Assembly: GCA_023448955.1 (NCBI GenBank)
Contig: JAEXJU010000252.1
Coordinates: 1-15,087 of the forward strand
Direction of reading: 5' to 3'
From: Bacteroidota bacterium
GTDB lineage: Bacteria; Bacteroidota; Bacteroidia; Flavobacteriales; Weeksellaceae
Length of the DNA stretch: 15,087 bases
Below are positions 6,682 through 14,118 of this stretch, piece by piece. The position numbers and the translations under genes are program-made. The stretch's first letter is position 1; each line of letters opens with the position of its first letter. Below the pieces are notes generated by a model. The model was not told where the DNA came from, ran no database searches, and saw nothing but the letters and a program-made list of their open reading frames with translations.

Positions 6682-7998
6682 TTATTCCAAAAACCAAATT
6701 TCAAATCGGCTTCCTTGTTCCAACGGTTTATAATTTAGATAACCTTTATGCGCTTCAATAATACTTTTGCTGAGTGTCAATCCAATTCCGGAACCATTGT
6801 TTCTGGTTGTGAAAAATGGAAGGAAAATCTTATCCTGAATTTCTTTCGAGATTCCGATTCCGTTATCTTCCACACTTAAAATGATACGTTTATTCTGCAT
6901 TTTGATTTCTGTTTTAATCGTTCTTTCAACATTATCAGAAACAGCGTAAATTGCATTCAGATAAAGATTAATCAGACATCTTTCAATCATTTTTTGGTCA
7001 GCCAAAATGGTTTGATTTTCTAATGAATTGATAATTGTAATGTGATTTTTCTCAAATTCCGGTTTTAAAAAATTGAGTGCAGATTCTACGATATTCGTCA
7101 GCGAAATTGTTTTGAAAACTGGTTTCGGAAGTTCGGCAACCTGTCGGTAATCATCCACAAAATTCAGTAATTGTTTAGATTTTGAGTTGATTACCATCAA
7201 ACTTTCCTTCATATCCTGCTGATCTTCTTTATCGATAGTTTCCTGATTGGCAATGTATTCCAGATTCTGGATCAAGCTATTTACGGGCGTTAAAGTATTC
7301 AGTAGTTCGTGGGAAATTACTTTCATCAGGTTGTTCCACGCCAGTTTTTCTTTTTGTTCGATGATTTTCTGAACGGATTCCAGACTGATGATACAAAACC
7401 TGTTTTTCACATTCTGAACTTTCTTTGTCCTTAATGAAAACGATTGTTTCGTGTTTTCATTAATCGAAATATCAAAGAATTCCTGTGAGTTTTCGTAATG
7501 GGTTTGTTCGATGATTTTATAGAAATCAGGCGCTTTATTTTCATACAGATTCCAGGAATTGTACTTAGGGATTTCCAGGATTTCCAGAAAAACAGGATTC
7601 ACATAAAACACTTCCCATTCGTTGTTATTCCTCGACAAAATCATCAATCCAATTTCCAGCTGATTCAGAATTTCTTCATACAAAAGCTTGTAAGAAGATA
7701 GCGAAAGATGTTCTTCTTTGCTTTGGTAATAAAGCTTTACGGCATTATCCACCAGACTGTTTTCCTCAGTTTTCGGGAACAATGAAAAATCTTTTTTCTG
7801 AATTGCCAAAAGCAGTTTTTCCGTTTTCTGAATATATGATAAAGTTGAAGTTTGCCCTAAAATAATACAACCTAAACTGAGAAGTGAAAATAAGATGCAA
7901 TTAATCCATTTGTTTTGGGAATAAAAATCAAACGCAAAAATTCCGCTGACGATTGCAAGCAGGATAAAAATCAACCAAATTATTTTAGTTTTATTCAT
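6682..7998 (-). CDS. Two-TM sensor histidine kinase (NtrY-like) paired with the sigma-54 regulator
   Basis: With the start at 7998 the protein has 438 residues. An ATG at 8049 is in frame, but its 17 extra residues (including CQAELVEA) are encoded by an intergenic inverted repeat, so I reject it. Two TM segments (about 5-23 and 31-49) are joined by a very short loop, so there is no periplasmic sensor domain. A PAS-like region (about 120-205) comes next. The kinase core has the phospho-accepting H230 in 'KVISHELLNTLTPVN', the N-box N348 in 'NLYLNAIYA', the G1 box DNGIGI (378-383) and the G2 box GSGIGLTLSK (402-411). All catalytic motifs are present. It lies 120 bp downstream of the response regulator gene on the same strand, so the two form a two-component pair. 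The signal may be in the membrane or cytoplasm. Confidence 0.88.
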   Translation of the reverse strand: MNKTKIIWLIFILLAIVSGIFAFDFYSQNKWINCILFSLLSLGCIILGQTSTLSYIQKTEKLLLAIQKKDFSLFPKTEENSLVDNAVKLYYQSKEEHLSLSSYKLLYEEILNQLEIGLMILSRNNNEWEVFYVNPVFLEILEIPKYNSWNLYENKAPDFYKIIEQTHYENSQEFFDISINENTKQSFSLRTKKVQNVKNRFCIISLESVQKIIEQKEKLAWNNLMKVISHELLNTLTPVNSLIQNLEYIANQETIDKEDQQDMKESLMVINSKSKQLLNFVDDYRQVAELPKPVFKTISLTNIVESALNFLKPEFEKNHITIINSLENQTILADQKMIERCLINLYLNAIYAVSDNVERTIKTEIKMQNKRIILSVEDNGIGISKEIQDKIFLPFFTTRNNGSGIGLTLSKSIIEAHKGYLNYKPLEQGSRFEIWFLE

Positions 7999-8009
7999 TA
8001 TGAAAAAGG

Positions 8010-8083
8010 CTTCGACAAGCTCAGCCTGACATCGCTTAAAATTAAACATTTAGTATTTGAGTTGTCACTGAGCGAAGTCGAAG
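8010..8083. repeat. Long inverted repeat (TTCGAC...GTCGAA type)
   Basis: The arm CTTCGACAAGCTCAGCCTGACA (8010-8031) is nearly complementary to 8063-8083, which begins TGTCACTGAGCG and ends GTCGAAG. The intervening 31 bp is AT-rich. I recall this element, read as TCAGGCTGAGCTTGTCGAAG on the other strand, as a widespread dispersed intergenic repeat in Bacteroidota. Here it lies between the response regulator and kinase genes, where it could fold in the transcript or attenuate kinase expression. Confidence 0.75.
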
Positions 8084-8102
8084 TGTTCAAAATCCATCAA
8101 CG

Positions 8103-8115
8103 ATCAACTAACAAC
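8103..8115 (+). repeat. Copy 1 of the 13-mer ATCAACTAACAAC
   Basis: This exact 13-mer recurs at 9538-9550 and, on the opposite strand, at 14033-14045. This copy lies just after the response regulator stop and has no obvious partner arm nearby, unlike the other two. Confidence 0.6.
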
Positions 8116-8118
8116 CAA

Positions 8119-9462
8119 TCACAATTCAAACTTCTCCATTCTTCTGTACAACGCTGCTCTCGACAATCCAAGATCTTCCGCTGCCAGAGAAATATTTCCC
8201 CGGTGTTTTTTCAAAGCTTTTTTGATGAGGATTTCTTCCATTTCTTCGATGTTCAGATTTATAATTGTATTTTCAGATTCTTCGTTTTGAGGCATCAGCA
8301 ATTTAAGGCTTTTCTCGTTGGAAAGAATCACGCTTCTTTCGATGCAATGATCCAATTCGCGGATGTTTCCCGGCCAGGAATAATGCGTTAATTCTGAAAT
8401 TAAATTTTCATTGAGAACCAAATCAGGTTTGTGATATTTCTGTTTGTATTTTTCCAAAAAATAATCGGCTAAATTTGAAATATCTTCAATCCGTTCTCTC
8501 AGGCTTAGAATATTGAGTTCAACGGTGTTGATTCTGTAATACAAATCTTTTCGGAAACGGTTTTCTGCAACGGCTTTTTTGAGATTTTCATTGGTTGCGA
8601 AAATGAATCTCACGTCCAATTGTCGCTCTTTGCTTTCGCCAATTCTTGACAGTTTTCTGTTTTGAATCAAACTCAGTAATTTGGTCTGAAGATGAAGCGG
8701 AAGATTCCCGATTTCGTCAAGGAAAACCGTTCCGTTCTCTGCATTTTCGATTTTTCCGGCGTAATCCTGATGCGCATCGGTAAAGGCTCCTTTTTTATAA
8801 CCAAATAATTCCGCTTCAAAAAGATTCTCCGAAAGGCTTCCCAAATCGATATGAACAAAAGGCTGATTTTTCCGTTCCGATAACTCGTGAATGTGTTCTG
8901 CCAAAACATATTTTCCGGTTCCGTTTTCTCCCAAAAGCAAAACATTGGCATCAGTTGGTGCAACTCTCGTGATTTGTTCCATCACATCTTTCATCGCAAA
9001 AGACTGCGTTTCCAATTGATATTGATTGGTTTTTACGCTCACGTTTTCCCATTGATTCAGTTTTTTATTTTTTCGGGAAATATCGACCGCAAGGTTCACG
9101 GAAGCGTACAGTTTTTCGTTATTCCAGGGTTTCAGAATAAAATCGGAAGCACCGTTTTTCAAAGCTTCAACAGCCAGTTCCACCTCTCCATACGCCGTCA
9201 TCAAGATAATGGGAAGCTGAGGTTCCAGTGTTTTGATTTCCTGCATCCAATACAATCCGTCCTGTCCGTTTTCAAAACCTTTCCTGAAATTCATATCCAA
9301 AAGAACCGCGTCAACCTGCTGTTCCGATAAAAATTTCAGAATATTTTTTGGCTGACTGAGACAACTGACTTCCGTAAAAAACTTCTTAAGCCAGACTCTT
9401 GCCGAGAAAAGAATATCCTCGTCATCATCCACAATTAAAATATGAGCTTCCTTTTTTCGCAT
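8119..9462 (-). CDS. NtrC-family sigma-54-dependent response regulator
   Basis: This 447-residue activator has three domains. The receiver (1-125) has the acidic residues D12-D13, phospho-acceptor D56 ('VLLDMN'), T89 and K111. The AAA+ domain (about 150-380) has Walker A GENGTGKY (178-185), the sigma-54 contact loop GAFTDA (225-230), Walker B 'VFLDEIG' (246-252), 'FRKDLYYRI' and 'WPGNIREL' (363-370). The C-terminus (about 405-447) is a Fis-type helix-turn-helix, 'NISLAAEDLGLSRAALYRRM'. The GAFTGA motif is altered to GAFTDA, a variant I recall as common in Bacteroidota homologues, so activity is probably kept. It is phosphorylated most likely by the kinase encoded next. The divergent export operon, which has a -24/-12 promoter and two dyads upstream, is the obvious target. 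Confidence 0.93.
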   Translation of the reverse strand: MRKKEAHILIVDDDEDILFSARVWLKKFFTEVSCLSQPKNILKFLSEQQVDAVLLDMNFRKGFENGQDGLYWMQEIKTLEPQLPIILMTAYGEVELAVEALKNGASDFILKPWNNEKLYASVNLAVDISRKNKKLNQWENVSVKTNQYQLETQSFAMKDVMEQITRVAPTDANVLLLGENGTGKYVLAEHIHELSERKNQPFVHIDLGSLSENLFEAELFGYKKGAFTDAHQDYAGKIENAENGTVFLDEIGNLPLHLQTKLLSLIQNRKLSRIGESKERQLDVRFIFATNENLKKAVAENRFRKDLYYRINTVELNILSLRERIEDISNLADYFLEKYKQKYHKPDLVLNENLISELTHYSWPGNIRELDHCIERSVILSNEKSLKLLMPQNEESENTIINLNIEEMEEILIKKALKKHRGNISLAAEDLGLSRAALYRRMEKFEL

Positions 9463-9473
9463 TTCTTTTTATT

Positions 9474-9567
9474 TGGTTGTCTGTTGACAGTTCTTGGTTG
9501 ATAGTTGTGATTGTAAAATTTAGGAAAATTTAGAACAATCAACTAACAACTGACAACCATCAACTAA
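9474..9567. repeat. Imperfect inverted repeat containing 13-mer copy 2
   Basis: The left arm (about 9474-9508, GGTTGTCTGTTGACAG... TTGGTTGATAG) and the right arm (about 9537-9566, ATCAACTAACAAC then TGACAACCATCAAC) are imperfectly complementary. The loop is AT-rich with two TAAATTTT sequences on the minus strand that could serve as weak -7 boxes for the response regulator gene. It belongs to the same family as the element at 14018-14105. Confidence 0.55.
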
Positions 9568-9570
9568 ATT

Positions 9571-9607
9571 TGTTCATTTCCGCACAAAAAGTGTCCGATA
9601 ATGAACA
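9571..9607 (+). promoter_or_regulatory. Putative enhancer sites (two dyads) for the sigma-54 activator
   Basis: Two 16-bp sites, TGTTCATTTCCGCACA (9571-9586) and TGTCCGATAATGAACA (9592-9607), both fit TGTnC-N6-GnACA. Their centres are 21 bp apart, about two helical turns, so two dimers would sit on one face of the DNA. The whole block is also bounded by TGTTCATT and its complement AATGAACA. The sites lie about 97 and 117 bp before the predicted transcription start, the usual position for NtrC-type enhancers. Binding by the adjacent regulator is inference. Confidence 0.6.
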
Positions 9608-9670
9608 GTCTTAAAATTAATAAATTTATCTTTAATCACATTAACAGGGAGTTATGACATTATAAATCTC

Positions 9671-9686
9671 TGGCATTCGCATTGTG
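9671..9686 (+). promoter_or_regulatory. Sigma-54 (-24/-12) promoter of the export operon
   Basis: TGGCATTCGCATTGTG matches the sigma-54 pattern TGGCAnnnnnnTTGC except for T instead of C at the last position, and the key GG and G are 11 bp apart (GG-N10-G). The predicted start is near 9696, which leaves a leader of about 24 bases before the ATG at 9720. An NtrC-family activator gene lies divergently next door, which strengthens the call. Confidence 0.7.
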
Positions 9687-9719
9687 TAATAGTCTGTAGA
9701 TAAATAACTTATCGTCAAT

Positions 9720-10961
9720 ATGGATACGAAAATAGTAAAAAAGAAATCTAAACTGAAATTAATATTGATTATCGTTATTTCTGCTTTGGCAGTTTCGGTT
9801 TTCGGATGGTATTTCCTTAATCAGAAAAAAACTTATAATGTAAAATTAGAAGATATTACAATTGATGAAGTGACAAACGGAAAATTCGAGGATATGTTGA
9901 TGGTGACGGCGCAGACGCAATCGCTCAATTCTTCTTTGGTGAATGTTTTGGAAGGCGGTGCAGTAAAAGAAATTTTTGCGGAGGACGGACAAATGTTGGC
10001 AAAAGGACAACCCATCGCAAGAGTTTACAATCCGAATACGGAATTTAATTACCTGAATCAGGAAACGGGAATTATGCAACAGATCAGCCAGATGAGAAGC
10101 TCACTTTTGGAACTGAAAAATCAGGAATTCAGTCAGGATAAGGAGTTGTTGCAGTCTCAAAATGATTATAATACAGCGTTGCAAAGCTTCAATCTTCAGA
10201 AAAGATTATACGATGCGGAAATCGGAAAGAAAACTGATTACGATATTGCTCTCCAAAATCTGAATTATCAAAAAGACAGAAAACAAATCGTTGAAAAAGG
10301 TGCTTCTAATGAGAAAACTTCGAGAAATGCTCAGTTTGCCGCGATTAATAATTCAATTAGTCAAATGGAAAAAAGTTTGAATATCCTTCGTTCCAACAAA
10401 AATAATTTCCTGATAATGTCGCCGGCTTCTGGACGATTGTCGTCATTCAATATTTCGCTCGGACAAAATCTGACAAGCGGAGAAAGCATCGGGAAAATTG
10501 ATTTGATGGGCGGCTACAAACTGGTTGCAAAAGTAGATGAATATTATATTAATAAATTAACGAACGGAATCAAAGGAACACTCGACAACAACGGTAAAGA
10601 ATACGAAGTCATCATCACAAAAATCCTTCCGGAAGTGAAAGACGGACAGTTTTCTGTGGAACTGAATTTTATTGATGCAAAAATTGAAAACCTAAAAATC
10701 GGGATGACATTCGGAGTTAAACTAAAACTTTCGGCAGACACGCAAAGTGTGATGATTCCAAAAGGGAATTTCTATAAAGACACCAACGGTAAATGGATTT
10801 TTGTAGTGAGAAATAACAAAGCTGAGAAAAGAAACATCAGTCTTGGAAGAGAAAATCCTCTTTTTTATGAAGTGACTTCGGGATTGAAGCAAGGCGAATC
10901 AGTCATTACTTCCGATTATTCTGAATTGAAGAAATACGAAATGCTTGAGATTCAAAAATAA
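9720..10961 (+). CDS. Periplasmic adaptor (membrane fusion) protein, HlyD/MacA type
   Basis: This 413-residue protein has one N-terminal membrane anchor (about 12-32) after a Lys-rich start. It is built like an adaptor: the first lipoyl half (about 70-105, 'VLEGGAVKEIFAEDGQ', 'KGQPIARV'), a long Gln-rich coiled-coil hairpin (about 108-230), the second lipoyl half ('MSPASGRLSSFNISLGQN', about 233-250), then beta-barrel and membrane-proximal domains ending near 'GLKQGESVITSDYSEL'. Such proteins connect an inner-membrane ABC transporter to an outer-membrane TolC-type channel. It is the first gene of the operon and lies directly behind the sigma-54 promoter. No TolC-type gene is seen in the window; it may lie further right or elsewhere. 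The substrate cannot be told from sequence. Confidence 0.88.
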   Translation: MDTKIVKKKSKLKLILIIVISALAVSVFGWYFLNQKKTYNVKLEDITIDEVTNGKFEDMLMVTAQTQSLNSSLVNVLEGGAVKEIFAEDGQMLAKGQPIARVYNPNTEFNYLNQETGIMQQISQMRSSLLELKNQEFSQDKELLQSQNDYNTALQSFNLQKRLYDAEIGKKTDYDIALQNLNYQKDRKQIVEKGASNEKTSRNAQFAAINNSISQMEKSLNILRSNKNNFLIMSPASGRLSSFNISLGQNLTSGESIGKIDLMGGYKLVAKVDEYYINKLTNGIKGTLDNNGKEYEVIITKILPEVKDGQFSVELNFIDAKIENLKIGMTFGVKLKLSADTQSVMIPKGNFYKDTNGKWIFVVRNNKAEKRNISLGRENPLFYEVTSGLKQGESVITSDYSELKKYEMLEIQK

Positions 10962-10987
10962 ACTCAAAAACTAAAAAATTATAAAAA

Positions 10988-11761
10988 ATGCAAAAACTAC
11001 TATTATTAATTATCACAATGATTATAGGTCTTTTCACGTCGACTACGGTTTTGAAAGGACAATATTTCTCGAATAAAAATTCAACAGAGACAAAGACTTT
11101 CAATTTGGGTGCTTTCAATGCTGTGAAATCTTCTCAGGCGATTGAAGTGGAAATTGTAAAAGCTGAAGAAGAGAAAGCGGTTGCGACGAGTAATTATATT
11201 TCTGAATTGGATTTCGAAGTGAAAAATAAAATGCTTTATGTAAAATATAAGCCCAATGTTTCGCTTCAAAATGCAGATACGAAAGTGGTTGTTTATATGA
11301 AAGATTTAGTAAAAGCTGAGGCTGAAAATGCTTCTAATGTCAAAGTGAAAAGTATTTTCAATACTACAAATCAAACTTTTGAAACAAGAAGTGCGGGAAG
11401 AATTTCTGTAGACTCTAAATCTGATAATGTTTTCATTAATCTTAAAAATGCAGGCGAATTTTCAGGGAAAGTTGATGCGAAAAAACTTTATGTAAATATC
11501 AATTCCGCAAGTACTGCAAAACTGAGTGGTTCTGCTGATAATGCGGAAATCAATGTGGAAAGTGCAAGTAATCTCGACGCAAAAAATGTAAATATTAAAA
11601 TAGCAAAAGCCTATGCAACTGGAACATCAAGCGTAACTTTGAGTGTTTCTCAAGAATTGACTGCTGAAGCAACTTCTCTAGCTAAAATCAAATATAAAAC
11701 TCTGTCAGGAATCAAATTTTCTGCGAGCCGAAGTTCTGGCGGAAGCATCGATTCACTTTAA
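10988..11761 (+). CDS. Secreted GIN-domain (DUF2807) protein
   Basis: This 257-residue protein begins with a hydrophobic signal peptide ending near 'LKGQ' (about 24), so it is exported. The rest is a GIN domain (putative auto-transporter adhesin head, DUF2807): 'FNLGAFNAVKSSQAIEVEIV' early, then repeated short beta strands with Asn, Ser and Ala turns ('AENASNVKVKS', 'RSAGRISVDSKSDNVFINLKNAG', 'INSASTAKLSGSADNAEINVESASNLDA'). These suggest a right-handed beta-solenoid. In other Bacteroidota, GIN proteins often accompany sensor or envelope genes, with no proven biochemical role. It lies 26 bp after the adaptor gene and 36 bp before the metallopeptidase-like gene, firmly inside the operon. Confidence 0.87.
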   Translation: MQKLLLLIITMIIGLFTSTTVLKGQYFSNKNSTETKTFNLGAFNAVKSSQAIEVEIVKAEEEKAVATSNYISELDFEVKNKMLYVKYKPNVSLQNADTKVVVYMKDLVKAEAENASNVKVKSIFNTTNQTFETRSAGRISVDSKSDNVFINLKNAGEFSGKVDAKKLYVNINSASTAKLSGSADNAEINVESASNLDAKNVNIKIAKAYATGTSSVTLSVSQELTAEATSLAKIKYKTLSGIKFSASRSSGGSIDSL

Positions 11762-11797
11762 AATAATTAAACAATAAACTTAGAAAACTCAGATTAA

Positions 11798-13255
11798 ATG
11801 ATGACCTCAAAGCTAATTTATAAAAGCATTTTGACGTTTGTGATGTTTTTATTTACCGATAATTTCAAGTCTCAATCCAAAGTGGATGTGGAATTCAATC
11901 CCAATATTGCAACTTATTCCATTGTTGAATATCTGGTGGCAAAACATCAGGGAAGACTGTTTTATATCGACGGAACAACGGATATCAGTTATCTTCCTTT
12001 GGCAGATTTGGCGAATCGGGAAATGGCAAAATATGACAATTCTAAAATCATCAAAGCGATGCAGGATTATCTCCAGATTGTTGGTCAGCAACAGGATTTG
12101 TCTTATCAGGTTTTATTGAAACACAAGGTTTTTCCGGCTAAAGGCTACGCTTTTCCGATTGAAGAAAATGACAAGGCTAAAAAAGAAGCAGCAGAAAAAT
12201 TCGCAGAACAATTGAGAGAATTTTACATCGAAAGAAAGCTTGCGAAATTCTTCAAAGACCAAAGTCATTTCATTGAAGGCGCAAAAAACGAAGTCAGAAA
12301 AAATATTCCGGCTTGCTATATGACGAAAATGGAAAAATATTACGGACAGAAATTTCTGGCTTACAGATTTTACGTCAATCCGTTTGATGTTATTCCTTAC
12401 AGCGACGTATTCTGGCACGGCAACGGACCGATGTTTAAGTCGGATAAAGGACAGATTGCCAATATGATAAGCAGTGCTTATGTTCCGTTGAAAAAGAAAA
12501 ATAACATTAAAGATTATACAGAATTTGGATTTAATCATCCGGAGACGACGAATTTTTTAATCACACACGAGTTCGGGCATTCCTTTGTCAATCAATATTT
12601 AGGTCAATACGAATCGAAAATCAATGAAAGTGCAAACCTGATGTCAGAAGCTTTTATAGGAAAAATGGACGGGCAAGGCTATTCCTACTGGCCGTCTTGC
12701 GTGGGCGAACATATCGTGAGAACGGGCGAAATCCGAATTGCCTTAGCGAACGGAAATCCCGAACTGGCAGAGAAATTAAGACAGCAACACATCAAAGAAA
12801 ATTCTTTTGTTCTGATTCCTGACTTCGAAAAGAAAATGGAAATCTATGAGAACAACCGAACAAAATATCCGTCATTCAAAGATTTTATTCCGGAATTGAT
12901 GAAAGTTTTAGACGAAACCAGCGCAGAAAAAGTAAGAGCAAAATTAGGTCTGCCGAATGAAAAATATGAAGTGTCTTTAACGGTAAAAGTTCCTGAAAAT
13001 AGTGGAGACGTTTACATCACAGGCAATCAATCGGCTATCGGAAATTGGAATCCACAGAAAATTAAACTCGAAAAAACGAGCGAAACTACAAGACAGATTA
13101 CATTCAAATCTTATCCCGATTTGAGATTCAAATTCACCAAAGGAAGCTGGGAAACGGAAGCGAAAATCGACGGCATCGAAGAGGGTAAAGATGTTTCTTT
13201 GTCGCTGGATAAAAACACAAGCCTGAATTTCACCATTAAAAACTGGAAACAATAA
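11798..13255 (+). CDS. DUF4932 HExxH metallopeptidase-like secreted protein with CBM20-like C-terminus
   Basis: The protein has 485 residues. The N-terminus has a hydrophobic segment followed by 'FKSQSK', a likely signal peptide with cleavage near 24-26. The start has two adjacent ATG codons (11798 and 11801) and either could be used. The central part fits the DUF4932 family: 'THEFGHSFVNQY' gives the zinc motif HEFGH (257-261), and 'CVGEHIVRTGEIRIA' (301-315) offers E304, H305 or E311 as further ligands. From about 390, 'VKVPENSGDVYITGN', 'IGNWNPQ' and 'FKFTKGSWETEA' match the starch-binding CBM20-like beta-sandwich. A secreted or periplasmic zinc peptidase that may bind glycans is inferred; no substrate is known. 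It is unusual as a member of a MacAB-type operon. Confidence 0.75.
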   Translation: MMTSKLIYKSILTFVMFLFTDNFKSQSKVDVEFNPNIATYSIVEYLVAKHQGRLFYIDGTTDISYLPLADLANREMAKYDNSKIIKAMQDYLQIVGQQQDLSYQVLLKHKVFPAKGYAFPIEENDKAKKEAAEKFAEQLREFYIERKLAKFFKDQSHFIEGAKNEVRKNIPACYMTKMEKYYGQKFLAYRFYVNPFDVIPYSDVFWHGNGPMFKSDKGQIANMISSAYVPLKKKNNIKDYTEFGFNHPETTNFLITHEFGHSFVNQYLGQYESKINESANLMSEAFIGKMDGQGYSYWPSCVGEHIVRTGEIRIALANGNPELAEKLRQQHIKENSFVLIPDFEKKMEIYENNRTKYPSFKDFIPELMKVLDETSAEKVRAKLGLPNEKYEVSLTVKVPENSGDVYITGNQSAIGNWNPQKIKLEKTSETTRQITFKSYPDLRFKFTKGSWETEAKIDGIEEGKDVSLSLDKNTSLNFTIKNWKQ

Positions 13256-13288
13256 TTAAACAATTCATAAAATTAAAAATATACTACA

Positions 13289-14011
13289 ATGATAAATATT
13301 CAAAACCTTTCAAAAATCTATAAAACAGAAGACGTCCAAACTAACGCATTAAACAATGTAAGTCTTCAAATCAAAGAAGGCGAATTCGTAGCGATAATGG
13401 GACCTTCAGGTTGTGGAAAATCGACTTTTCTTAATATTCTTGGATTGCTGGACAGCGCTTCTTCGGGTTCTTATCAATTCGAATCGGTTGAAACCATCGG
13501 GACTTCCGAGAAGAAAAAATCAGACATCAGAAAGAAAAATATCGGTTTCATTTTCCAGAATTTTAACTTGATTGATGAACTCACGGTTTACGAAAACATT
13601 GAGTTGCCATTGATTTACAACGGCGTTTCTTCCTCAGAAAGAAAAAGAAGAGTGGAAGAAATTATGGAGAAAATCAACATCGCTCACAGAGCAAAACATT
13701 ATCCACAGCAACTTTCCGGCGGACAACAACAGAGAGCAGCGGTTGCAAGAGCTTTAGTAACAAGACCGAAATTGATTTTGGCCGATGAACCAACAGGAAA
13801 TCTCGACAGCTCCAACGGAAACGAGGTGATGAATCTCCTCGCAGAGCTTCACAGAGAAGGTTCTACGATTGCGATGGTAACGCACTCTTCCTACGACGCT
13901 GGTTACGCTTCCAGAATTGTGAATATGAAAGACGGCGAGATTTTCTCCGAAGAACATTCTTCCCAAAGAAAAGATGTTTTCGAAAAAGCAGATGCTAAAA
14001 ATTTTGAATAA
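13289..14011 (+). CDS. ABC transporter ATP-binding protein, MacB/LolD type
   Basis: This 240-residue ATPase has all core motifs: Walker A GPSGCGKST (38-46), Q-loop Q90 in 'IGFIFQNFNL', signature LSGGQ (142-146), Walker B LILADE (162-167) with 'PTGNLD', and H-loop H199. The sequence type ('LLDSASSGSY', 'RKKNIGFIFQ', 'ENIELPLIY') is that of the MacB/LolD/FtsE group, which works with FtsX-fold permeases and drives mechanotransmission, not classical channel transport. The C-terminal tail after 'MKDGEIFSEE' is Lys-rich and variable. The gene is 33 bp after the DUF4932 gene and 107 bp before the permease gene, with an inverted repeat in that gap. Confidence 0.93.
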   Translation: MINIQNLSKIYKTEDVQTNALNNVSLQIKEGEFVAIMGPSGCGKSTFLNILGLLDSASSGSYQFESVETIGTSEKKKSDIRKKNIGFIFQNFNLIDELTVYENIELPLIYNGVSSSERKRRVEEIMEKINIAHRAKHYPQQLSGGQQQRAAVARALVTRPKLILADEPTGNLDSSNGNEVMNLLAELHREGSTIAMVTHSSYDAGYASRIVNMKDGEIFSEEHSSQRKDVFEKADAKNFE

Positions 14012-14017
14012 AAAATT

Positions 14018-14105
14018 AGTTGATGGTTGTCGGTTGTTAGTTGATGGAAAATCAGCCAAAAATAAATGTTCAAAACCATCAACCGACAACTTTCAACCAT
14101 CAACC
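14018..14105. repeat. Inverted repeat with 13-mer copy 3, between ATPase and permease genes
   Basis: The arms at 14018-14047 and 14076-14105 are complementary at 24 of 30 positions (the left arm includes GTTGTTAGTTGAT, the right arm begins CCATCAACCGACAAC). The loop is 28 bp. A transcript of the operon could form this hairpin between the ATPase and permease. There is no T run after it, so it is not a simple terminator. It may tune the ratio of the two subunits or protect mRNA ends; this is inference. Confidence 0.65.
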
Positions 14106-14118
14106 AAAAACTACAATT

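Noticed and set aside
7999..8049. N-terminal extension of the histidine kinase from the ATG at 8049
   Set aside because: The extra 17 residues come from the dispersed inverted repeat; the normal hydrophobic N-terminus starts at 7998.
9565..9572. TAAATTTG on the plus strand as a housekeeping -7 box for the export operon
   Set aside because: No TTG-type -33 box is found at the right distance, it overlaps the predicted enhancer dyad, and it is 150 bp from the first gene; the -24/-12 element fits better.
14018..14105. Possible intrinsic terminator between ATPase and permease
   Set aside because: The arms are long but imperfect, the loop is 28 bp, and no T run follows; the permease is expected to be co-transcribed.
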